Shown here piece after piece: positions 8,510-17,412 of a DNA stretch of 25,337 nt (its first letter is position 1; each line of letters starts with the position of its first letter). A program made the translations under genes and the position numbers. The stretch lies in assembly GCA_018902385.1 (NCBI GenBank), contig JABSSW010000111.1, positions 1 through 25,337 on the forward strand. The letters run 5' to 3'. This stretch comes from Physcia stellaris. Taxonomy: Eukaryota; Ascomycota; Lecanoromycetes; Caliciales; Physciaceae. Below the pieces are notes generated by a model. The model saw only the letters and a list, made by a program, of their open reading frames with translations, was not told the origin of the DNA and did no database searches.

Positions 8510-10330
8510 TTCATGATTTTGATCGCATTTATTCGCATTTTTTCGAAATGTTTCGAATTTGCGATCAATAATTTTTGCAATTGTTTCAAAATTTGACGAT
8601 TACTTTCGACGTTTTTTTCAATAATCATCATGTGATCAAATCGTTTTGAAAATTTATCAACAAAATTTTTGTTATCGAAACGATAATCGATTAAAAAATT
8701 GTATCGATTCAATTTTTAAATTTATCGAATTTGACATGACGACAATTTAATTGTGATTATAAATTGTTTCAAATTGCGATAATTAATAAAAACAAAAATT
8801 TGTTTTTTTGCGTTTTCGAAATAATGTTTTCATTGTTTAAACGAAATCACAATAATTAACAATTTTTTGTTATAAATTTCGTAATAATATTCGATCGAAA
8901 TCATTTTGCGTGAAAAATACGCGACAAAATGTCAATGATTTTCGTCGTTTTGTTGACATAAAATGATTTCGATAATTTTGTCGAATGCGTCGATTTCGAT
9001 TCGAATAACACGTTCGAAATCGAAATAACGTAAAATTGATATTTCGATAAATATTTTGCGAAATCGTTTGAAAATTTTCAACGTTTCATTGATCAAAAAA
9101 TGTGAATATTCGAAAATTTGTTGCGATTTCGATTTCGATTTCGTTTGCATTTACGAATATTTTTTCGTAATTTTTGCGATTTTTTTAACATAACGATCAA
9201 AAATTCAACAATTTTATTGAAATGTTTAATGAATCGTCGATAAAAATTAACGATGTCGAAAAATTGCATAATATCGAAAACATTACGAAATACAAATTAT
9301 TGTTGAATAATTTCGATTTTTTTGTTTTGTATTCGTATTTTTTTGAATGAAACGACGAATTCAAAAAAATTTATTTCGTCAACGAATTATTTGCATTTTT
9401 TAAAAACAATATATAATTTTTTTTTAAAACGATCAAAAATTCATTTAATATCGTCGACATAAATTTCGACGTTTATCGAATAAATTATTATATCGTTCAA
9501 ATATATTATAACGTTAATATCGAAACGAATTGTCAAAATTCGATTGATAAAATTTTGAAACGTTGTCGAAACGTTAATAAAATCAAAAAAATACGTTATA
9601 TTCGAAATGATTATATCGAATACGAAAAATTATTTTTTATTCGTTTTTATGTTTGATATGCAATCGATAATAAACAACAATCAAATCGATGTTAATATAT
9701 TTGACGAATTTGTTGAATTTATTTAAATTTTTATCGATTAACGATAAAAATATTTATTTTTTATCGTAAAAACATTAAAATTTTTGTAATTCACATATAA
9801 TCGTAAATTATCGTTTTTTTAACGAACAAAATAAACGTTTTTGCAAAAAATTGTGAAAATCGAATGAAATCGTTAATTAAATGTTTTTCGATATAAACAC
9901 GTAATATTCGAAATTCATTTTCAAATAAAAAATAAATTGATTCATGCGACGATTTTTTGTTTTTTTTTAAATCAATAATATGATCGTTTGAATCATGATT
10001 CGATAATTCGTAAATTTTATTTTCGTTATCGAATTTTTCATACGTTTTCAAAATTTCGAAAAACGTGATTTTGATATCGAATTTTTTTTTCATTTTCGTC
10101 AAAACAAATTTTATTTGAATTCGTTTTGAAACGTACATTTCATGCATGTCGAATTGTTTGTTAATATACATTCGTACGAACATGAAATACGTTTCAATTT
10201 TGTTATCGATGACGTTTTTTGTTAATTGTTTTGATTCGATGTTTTCGATACGATTCGTGATAAAAATGAAATGTTTTTTTTTGTAACGTCAAATTTTGAT
10301 ATTGTCGTCGTTTTGATTTATTTTGATTTT
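8510..10330 (-). pseudogene. Ty3/gypsy copy A, reverse transcriptase and RNase H (decayed)
   Basis: Read on the minus strand from 10183 downward, the translation gives a Ty3/gypsy reverse transcriptase N-terminus (YELSNHDSNDHIIDLKK, then FILFVKK). Next come TTFQNFINRIL and the catalytic box as YLND (codons 9492-9503), where the family has YLDD. The RNase H start follows at 8932-9150 (LRYFDFERVIRIEIDAF). The RNase H tail and linker lie at 8500-8712 (DYRFDNKNFVDKFSKRFDH, corresponding to a DYRPGKKN-type motif). The order RT, RNase H, then integrase across element 1 is the Ty3/gypsy order. Stops and frameshifts separate the pieces, and Gly, Pro and Trp positions are all replaced. It cannot encode an active enzyme. 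Confidence 0.88.
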
Positions 10331-11809
10331 CGAAAATTGTATTCAAAACATGTTTAACGTTAAATTTTAATTCAAATTCACGATCAAAAACAATTTTTGA
10401 AAAAACGATTAATTTTTTTAAACGTTTGACATTTCGAATTGTACGAAATAAACGTTATATGTTTTTAAACGATAATTGTCAATTGTTATTGCATCACAAT
10501 TTAAAATTTCGAAACGACAAAAATCGAATTTTTTCGCATAAACATAATTTATCAAATTAATTTTCGTTTTTGTATCGAATATTATTTTCAATTCGTTTTA
10601 AATTTAATTTTTATTTTATATATTAATTTTAATTTTAACGCATTTACGAATTATAAATTTTTAAATTTTTTGTGTTGTTTTTTTTTGTTAATATGATTTT
10701 TGTTCATGTTTGAAAAAAACGACATATTGAAATCAAAATTCGAATTTTTTTTTTAATGATTTAAACGAAAATTATTAAATCGATTAATTTTTTGATTGTT
10801 CAAAAATTTGATCAACAAAAATGATTTTTTTTTGTTTATGTAAATTTTAATTTGATAATTTAATTTGTTACAATCGATATAATTATTTTTGTTTTGAATT
10901 TTTTTGAATTCGTTAACGAATCAACGATACATTCAAATATTTTTCGATTTGATTGATTTATGATTCGAATTGATTTTGTTAATATTTTTTATTTTTTTAT
11001 TTTTGAATTTCGCAATTTTAAATTTTTCGTTTTTATTTTCAAAATTGTCAATATCGAACGAAATTTTATGTTTTTTAAAATTTTTGAATTTTTTTTTTCA
11101 AAATTTGAACATTTTTCATGCGTTTGTGTCGTTCAAACAATTTCGTTTTTATGAAATTTTTTTTTTGAAAAACATGTAACGAAATTTCAAACGTAATTCG
11201 TCACGAAAATCGTTGAATTTCATTATATTCGTGAATTTGAATTCGAATTTCAATTCAACAAACATATTTATTCGTTCGACATTGTAATTTTTAATCAATT
11301 GATTGTAATTTTGTTTGTGTTTGCGATATTTTTCAAAAAATTTGTTGCAACGTGATTGTTTGTTCAATATCGATTTTCAAAAAATTTTTAAATTCGTTTC
11401 AAATGTATTGTTTGTTTGAATGAAAATCGATTTTTGCGTTTCAACATTTGTTCGCATTGTTATTTGATTTAAAATAAATTTCAATATATGCAATTTTGAT
11501 TAAATTCGAAAATTGAATGATGTAATTCACATTATTTTGCGTGAATTGATTTTTCATTTGTTTGCAATATTTTTTTCATTTTTTGTAATTTTTTTTTTGT
11601 ATTAATTCGATGTTGTTTCGATAATTTTCATGACAAAAAATTTTCAAACAAAATTAAAAACAAAAATAAATGAAATAAAAATTGCAAATTTCGAACGTTC
11701 GACAATTCGAATTTGAAATTTGATTTTTTTTGTAATTTTTTTCGATTTGTTGTTTGTAATAAATCAATCAAAAAAATAAATCAACATTTTCGACAAACTG
11801 AAAAAACAA
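10331..11809 (-). pseudogene. Copy A upstream region (possible gag/protease remnant)
   Basis: On the minus strand, just upstream of the reverse transcriptase, a broken frame reads RFLSFRNFKL, then IVFSKIVFDREFELKFNVKH (about 10330-10560), interrupted by stops. It is probably the protease-to-RT linker of the same polyprotein, judging by position. An open segment at 11149-11367 (72 codons, rich in Lys, Asn, Arg and Phe) could be gag, but I recognise no CCHC knuckle. The rest is AT-rich without a clear frame. Element 2 begins at the right end, so the 5' LTR of copy A is not identified. Confidence 0.45.
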
Positions 11810-11814
11810 ATCAT
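11810..11814. repeat. Left target-site duplication of element 2 (ATCAT)
   Basis: ATCAT lies directly before the element and again directly after it at 13843-13847. It sets the element boundaries. Confidence 0.9.
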
Positions 11815-12006
11815 TGTCAAAAGTCGTGTCTGATTAGAAAATAAACAAATAACAAAACGAAAATATTTGATCTAAAAAGCAAATATTTACATGAAAATCG
11901 AATGTCAAAAATAAAAATGTGTGTCAAGTTTTCATTAGTTTCGATATGAATTTTCGCTGATAAAATAAAACTCAATCGAAATTTTTTTCAAAACATGTTC
12001 GTAACA
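11815..12006 (-). repeat. LTR of element 2 with 142-bp deletion (192 bp)
   Basis: It aligns with 13509-13842 without any gap except one 142-bp block absent at 11912/11913. Nine substitutions separate the two copies by eye, all transitions. Six are AG/AA, two are CT/TT and one is CA/TA. The missing block is flanked by AAT in the long copy, suggesting a short-homology deletion. Confidence 0.9.
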
Positions 12007-12365
12007 TTATTTTTTCGTCTTTTTCAAATTTCGTTTCGAAACGAATAAATCATTTTTTCTATCGATCGACATTGCGAAAAAATTCGTTGATTGTGATTCA
12101 AATATCAATTTGATCAAAACAAAAACAAAAAAATTCAAAACAAATGCGATAAACGTGAAAAAATAAATGCGAAAACAGAAAATGCGAAAACGAAAACAGA
12201 AAATATATGCGAAAGTTGCGAAAATGAAAATTTTGTTGAAAATCTTGATTTCGATCGACGCGAAAAATATTTGCAAATTAATATGATGAAACGATCGATT
12301 TCTCGAGCAAAATAAAAACAAAAACAACAAAACGATATCGATTTCGCAAACGTATGTTGTTTCAA
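12007..12365 (-). pseudogene. 3'-terminal ORF remnant of element 2
   Basis: The minus-strand frame at 12007-12330 contains SRNRSFHHINLQIF and ends MSIDRKND then FVSKRNLKKTKK close to the LTR. The SRxRSFHHI and SID motifs match the ORF remnant at 7846-8244 of element 1. The middle is translated from a GCGAAAAC-type simple repeat (12165-12204) and is low in complexity. No known domain is seen. A second open frame covers 12135-12365; its extra N-terminal part is unrecognised. Confidence 0.5.
12165..12204. repeat. AAATGCGAAAACAG-type simple repeat
   Basis: AAATGCGAAAACAGAAAATG is followed by variants of the same unit (CGAAAACGAAAACAG), inside the 3'-terminal ORF remnant of element 2. Related but looser copies extend to about 12235. 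Confidence 0.6.
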
Positions 12366-13508
12366 ACTTTTCGAATTTGAACTTTTCGAATTTTTATTAA
12401 TCGACGCGTTTTGATTGATTGCAAATTCTGAAACAGAAAATCATTGACGACGACGAGCAAACGATTGCGAAAAAAACGAACTGAATTGATTGCGAAACAG
12501 ATTCACATTGATTGTTGTTTTTCATTTTTTCATGTCATTTGCTTTCGTATCGCTGTTGATGTAAAGAATTCATTTTTTGTTAATGTTTTGATTGCGAAAA
12601 ATGTAAAAAATCGAAAAAAACAACGCATGCGTTTTTGATAATCATTGTAACGAATTCATTGAATGTCATTGAAACAAACAAATCGTTGAGACAAAAACGA
12701 AACGAAACGAAACGTAATTCAAATTTTTTGATTTGATGTTTTGAATGTTGATTTGTTGATTAAAAATAATTGATATGTAAAATTTTTATTTTTTTCTTTA
12801 TCAAACGATGTTTCAACGTTTCAAAAAAATGAATATTGTAAAAACTTGTTGACGAATTGATTGATTCAAAAATGCGTGAAAATCGTCTATTGACTGAATA
12901 TCGACTGATTTCGACGAACAAGAAAATCGATTATTGATTGTCATTATCGTTGATTCACGATCATTTTCGCAAATTCACGATCATTTTCGTTGATTCACGA
13001 TGCGCATAATGAAAGTGAAATGCAATCATCGTTTTCAAAAAAGAAAATTTCAAATTGACGATTTTCTTTTGATTCGCGTATTTTTACGAATGATTCGACG
13101 ATTTTCTTTTGAACATTCGCGTACTTTTACGAACGATGAAAATTTTGTTTTTACTCGTTTTCTTTACGAGCAATTGGCAATTTTTTTTAATTTCGCGTAT
13201 TTTTACGAACGTATTTGACGATTTTATTTAATTATTTGCGTATTTCGACGAACAATTCACAACAACAAAATTTGATCGAATAACAATTAATTTCGTTAAT
13301 TTTGTACGAGAAATTTGCTGTGCTAGAAACAATGAATCATCGTTATTGCGAATTGATGAAAATTGCGTTAAAAACGTCATCGTCGCAAATTGAAAAATTT
13401 CGTGCTGAAAATGTAATCGTCACGAATTGAATGATCGCGTTTTTTTTTATTCGTTGATTTTGCGAATGTGAAATTTACATCGTTCGTCACGATGAAAATC
13501 AAATATAA
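12366..13508 (-). other. Internal non-coding part of element 2
   Basis: I see no convincing gene. It contains repeated GATTCACGATCATTTTCG motifs at about 12951-13000 and a degenerate tandem array at 13057-13258 (listed separately). It keeps more CT and AG dinucleotides than the Ty3/gypsy copies. Confidence 0.5.
13057..13258. repeat. Degenerate tandem repeat, units of about 40 bp or more
   Basis: GACGATTTTCTTTTGA starts units at 13057 and 13097, and GACGATTTTATTTAAT starts one at 13217. Each is followed by a CGCGTATTTTTACGAAC-like end. A longer, diverged unit lies in between. One of the very few GG dinucleotides of the window (13176-13177) is inside this array. Confidence 0.65.
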
Positions 13509-13842
13509 TGTCAAGAATCGTGTCTGATTAGAAAATAAACAAATAACAAAACGAGAATATTTGATTTAAAAAGCAAATATCTACATGAAAATCGAATGTC
13601 AAAAATATTCGCGACGTTCAAAAGTCATTGTTAGCGTCAAAAAATTAGAATTCAGAATTAGTCGATCATTGCTCGCTTTTTCACGATTTGATTCGACGAT
13701 ATTAAGAATTAAATTTCAAGTTAACAATCATTTTTGAACGACACGAATAAAAATGTGTGTTAAGTTTTCATTAATTTCGATATGAATTTTCGCTGATAAG
13801 ATAAAACTCAATCGAAGTTTTTTTCAAAACATGTTCGTAACA
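13509..13842 (-). repeat. Full-length LTR of element 2 (334 bp)
   Basis: It starts TGTCAAGAATCGTG and ends TTCGTAACA in window orientation. It keeps the 142 bp (13607-13748) missing from the other LTR. In element orientation it is the 5' LTR and starts TGTTACGAAC. Confidence 0.9.
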
Positions 13843-13847
13843 ATCAT
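13843..13847. repeat. Right target-site duplication of element 2 (ATCAT)
   Basis: An exact copy of 11810-11814, directly after the element. Confidence 0.9.
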
Positions 13848-15308
13848 TATCGAAATTCGACATGATGTATGCAAAACAACAAAATTGTGTTTTGTTAAAT
13901 ATACACGAATGATATCATTTTGAAATATAATAACGATTAAAATGTAAAATTCGTATTAAAAATAATATAATTTAATGAATTATTGACATCAAAAATGTAT
14001 AATTTGAAATGTAATATATTGATTTATTAATCGTTATAAAACAAATTACGTTTTGCAATTGTTTTTTATTCACATTTTATTTATTCAATCGTACGAATTC
14101 GATCGATTTCGATTGACAATATGAATTTGTTAAATTTATCGTTGATCGAATTGTAAAATGATTGAAATTGATTTTTTTCGAAATTATTCGAATTTCGATA
14201 ATCGAATTGTTTAACGAAATGCGAATCGCATTTTCGAAAATTCTGAATTTATATTTTTTACAAATCAACATCGATTTTCAATATGTTTTTTTTGTTTGTT
14301 TATTTATTTTGATAATTTTTTTACGAAAACGTGAATTTACAAATGAATGTTTTTTTATGATTTCGTTATTTGCGATCGATATTGATGTTGTTTGACATTT
14401 GCACAAATAAATTGAAAAAACGCGATTGTTTTTATTAACGTAAAAACAATTTCGACAATATCATATTTTTATTTATTGATTCGAAATTGAAATGATTGAA
14501 AAAAAAATCAAAAATTTATCATAATTTTCGTCGAAAAATTTTCGATAAAAACGAAAACGAAAAAAATGAAAATTTTGAAAAACGAAAATTTGATATTCAA
14601 TTGAAATCAATTATTCAATAATAAACGATAATTATAATTAAATATAATTATAATAACATTATTTGAACGATAAATATCATAAATAACATAAATTTTTTTC
14701 GTTTAATCGCATTATTTTCAATCGAATAAAAATGTCGCAATTAAATATTTATTTCAATTTGTTTTCATTTTGTCGTCAATCGTGACATCACAAAATTGCG
14801 TTCACAAAAAAATGTTGTAATTATTTTTTTATTCAAAACAAATTCGCGATTTAATGATTTACGATTATGTATAATTGATTCAAATATTTAATGTTAAAAA
14901 ACAACAAAAAATCATCACAAAAAAAATTATTCATAAAATTTTTTTTTACATTTTTTATCACATTAATTTTTTCATAACAATTGTATTTATGTAATGATCA
15001 AATTGTTTGACAGAAAACATTTCGACAATCGACGCGATATATTTGTTTAAAATTCAAAATTTAATTTTGATTTTGAATTTTGCCAAAATCAATTATGCGT
15101 TTTTTGCGATTAATTTATTATATAAAGTCAAACGATTTTTTACATTAATTTTATTAGTTTTAAATTTTTATATTGATAACATTATTTTTTTTACATTTAC
15201 AATGTATTTGATTGTGTTCATTATTTTTTGTCAATTCAAATTGTTTTCGTTGCACTTGATATTTATTTGAAAATTCAAATTTTTAAAATTTTTTATTCAT
15301 CAATCATC
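13848..15308. other. Degraded spacer between element 2 and copy C
   Basis: I see no supportable gene. About 14176-14260 closely resembles window positions 1-85 in the same orientation, so part of this stretch is probably another fragment of the copy A/B family. The remainder should include the 5' LTR of copy C, but I could not find a matching partner downstream. One of the two CC dinucleotides found in the window is at 15083-15084. Confidence 0.45.
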
Positions 15309-15406
15309 ATGTTTATTCAAAATAATAATTTAAAACGTTGTCGTGATCGTTCAAATGATTTTTCACAACGTACGATTGTTTTCGATTTTTCAAATTTTGC
15401 GAATAT

Positions 15407-15411
15407 TGCAA
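15407..15411. repeat. Left target site of the solo LTR (TGCAA)
   Basis: TGCAA precedes the LTR and TATAA (15629-15633) follows it. The two differ by G/A and C/T transitions and are probably one duplicated site, since mutated. Confidence 0.6.
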
Positions 15412-15628
15412 TGTGACGAACGTATATCGAATTCAACATTTGACAAAATTAACATCGAATTAACATCGTTATTTTATCACATCGAATGTTAAAATCGAAA
15501 TTCGTCTTGACGCATTTAAGAAATCAAATCTTTTACATATGTTTTTGCAAATTTTATGTATTTGTTTTTCATTTCGATATTCTCGTGTAATTATGTAATA
15601 ATATCATATTTCTGCATAACATTTCACA
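15412..15628 (+). repeat. Solo LTR of the element 1 family (217 bp)
   Basis: It starts TGTGACGAACG and ends ATTTCACA and aligns with both LTRs of element 1, with more substitutions and small indels. No internal element sequence follows, so it is a solo LTR, the usual product of recombination between two LTRs. It sits inside the gag of copy C, and removing it with one target copy restores the local reading frame. Confidence 0.9.
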
Positions 15629-15633
15629 TATAA
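15629..15633. repeat. Right target site of the solo LTR (TATAA)
   Basis: See the partner at 15407-15411. The match is three of five bases, and both mismatches are C-to-T-type transitions. Confidence 0.55.
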
Positions 15634-15707
15634 CAGAATTCGACAATCAATTCGATGAAATCGTTGACGAATTCGTCGAAAATTCGAACGAAAAAAACAT
15701 CGATTTT

Positions 15708-15743
15708 GTCGAAAATGATGTCGTCGTCGAAAATGATGTCGTC
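15708..15743. repeat. Perfect 18-bp tandem duplication in gag of copy C
   Basis: GTCGAAAATGATGTCGTC occurs twice head to tail (15708-15725 and 15726-15743) without a mismatch. It adds six in-frame codons (Val-Glu-Asn-Asp-Val-Val) to the acidic part of gag. Confidence 0.9.
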
Positions 15744-16641
15744 GTTCAATTAAATAATTAATTTCGTCGCGATCGTGAACGTACATCACGAATCAACTTA
15801 TTTATAAATTATAATCAATTTTTTGCGAACATCGTTGATTTTAACAACGATAATTATTTGTTTGATTTTATTTTGTTTGACGCGCAAATTGAAACGCAAA
15901 TCATTTTCGATAATTAAATTATCGATCGTCGTTTTTCAATTTTTCAAAAACGTGAACGTAATCATGTTGAAATCAAGAATTTTTTATTCAAACACGAAAA
16001 ATTTCATGTGTTCAATTCACATTTAATTAACAAAATTAACGTTTTCATCGTTATCGAACAATATTTCGAAAACAAAATTATCGAATGATTTATTTTTTTC
16101 TTGTTTATTTGCAGAAATTTGATGACAAATAATTCGAATTCAAAAAATATTTTTTCATTCGTTGAAACGAACACGATTGACAACAGAAATTTTTCAAAAT
16201 ATACAACGAAATCATTCAGTTTGACGCATATAACAAAATCGTCGATTACAATAACAAATTCACGTCGATGTACGAAAATATTCGCGAACACGTTATTAAA
16301 TTTGCGATCAAAAAAAATATCGTGACGAATTCAAAATCGATATTCGAAATTACATTTTTAATCAAAATCAAATGTATTCGAATATGAATTTGCACAACAT
16401 GATGACAAATGTTTCGAAACACGAAAATGTCATCGCAAAAAAATATGTTTTTCGTGTTTTTCGAACAATTTCAACGACAAATCAATCAACACAAATTTTT
16501 GTCGCTCAAAACAATAAACAACAAAAAAATTTAAACGTTATGAATGTTTTCGCGAAAAAATGTTACAATTGTGATCAAACGAATCATTTGTTTTTAATTT
16601 GTTCGAATTTTATCGTGTTTGAAAATAATTCGTCAGATTGA

Positions 16642-17412
16642 CGATTTCGTCGAAACGATAAAAATCGTGACAAAAACATAAATTTGAAAAACGTTTGAAA
16701 TCGTCGTTGCATGAATTGCACGATAATCGCGATGAATCGTTCAAAATCGATAAAAAAACGATTTGATAATTGAAAATGAACAAATTTCGTTTATCGCAAT
16801 TACGATTTCGAAAATGTCAAATTTAAAAACGTCGAAATTTTGAAATTTTGAAATTCGTAAAAACAATTCGTACATTTCAAAAATACAATCGAAAAACGAA
16901 TTGATGTTTTTAATCAATTTGAATGTTAATAAACGTATGTCGAAAACGTGATTACGTTTCGATATGAATGCAAAAAAAACGTCGCGTCGTTGTATTTGCG
17001 AATTCAAATGTTTTTCATTGTTTCATTGTTCAACGCATTGTCGATTTGTTGAAATTAAAATTACAACATTTTTTTGACAAAATGCAATTGAAAAATGATA
17101 AAATTGTTAACGTCGTTGATTTCATTAAATTTAATTGAAACAAAAATGAATTTCATACAATCATTGATTGTTTGATTTTTAATATGAATAACGATTTGAT
17201 TTTAAACGAAAATTTTTGACAAAAATATCGTTTAATTTTTGAATACAATACGTTCGATATGCGTGTAACAGACGAAAATCAAAAATTTCTGTTTGCGAAC
17301 ATGAAAAATTACAATTTTCGTTTGCAAATTTTCGAAAATCAATCATTTGAAATTCAAATTGTAACGAAACGTGTTTTCGAACGATTGATACAAAAAAAAC
17401 GTTCAAATTTAT
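16642..17412 (+). pseudogene. Copy C protease and protease-RT linker (decayed)
   Basis: Between the gag knuckle and the reverse transcriptase, a plus-strand frame reads FHTIIDCLIFNMNNDLILNE and then NF, a TGA at 17217-17219, QKYRLIF. The order and the DLILNE segment fit the C-terminal part of a retroviral-type aspartic protease, where DLILG or DVILG is usual, and the TGA probably replaces a Trp. Downstream, RVTDENQKFLF to RLIQKKRSNLF (about 17259-17410) is a linker that leads into the RT frame. I cannot place the catalytic DTG or DSG with confidence. From 16642 to about 17040 I see no readable domain. Confidence 0.55.

Larger units (their letters stand above)
11815..13842 (-). mobile_element. 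Element 2: 2.0-kb non-autonomous LTR element
   Basis: Two direct repeats, 11815-12006 and 13509-13842, begin TGTCAA and end GTAACA in window orientation. They are flanked by the perfect 5-bp duplication ATCAT. The internal 1.5 kb has no reverse transcriptase, integrase or gag motif. The element reads on the minus strand: its polypurine-like tract and its 3'-terminal ORF remnant lie beside 11815-12006, which is therefore the 3' LTR. The 3'-terminal module and the first internal bases (TTATAT) resemble element 1, while the LTRs differ apart from a similar start (TGTTACGAAC here, TGTGACGAAC in element 1). It looks like a deletion derivative or relative of the element 1 family that depends on another element for transposition. 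Confidence 0.88.
15309..16641 (+). pseudogene. Ty3/gypsy copy C gag, split by a solo LTR
   Basis: A gag-like frame starts at ATG 15309 (an upstream start is possible) and is interrupted at codon GCA 15408 by the solo LTR. Skipping the LTR and one target copy, the same frame resumes at GAA 15636 and runs through an acidic stretch to a TAA at 15759. It continues in the same frame, as arginine-rich sequence (RRDRERTSR), to another TAA. Further pieces lie at 16101-16325 and 16372-16641. The last contains a CCHC zinc knuckle, Cys-x2-Cys-x4-His-x4-Cys (codons at 16561, 16570, 16585 and 16600), read as CYNCDQTNHLFLIC. The usual Gly before His is Asn. A CCHC knuckle is the nucleic-acid-binding motif of gag nucleocapsid domains. 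The knuckle is in a different frame from 15636, so at least one indel lies between. Confidence 0.8.

Noticed and set aside
12951-13430. CRISPR-like array from repeated GATTCACGATCATTTTCG and CGCGTATTTTTACGAA motifs
   Set aside because: Units are degenerate, of unequal length and without unique spacers between constant repeats. They lie inside an LTR element.
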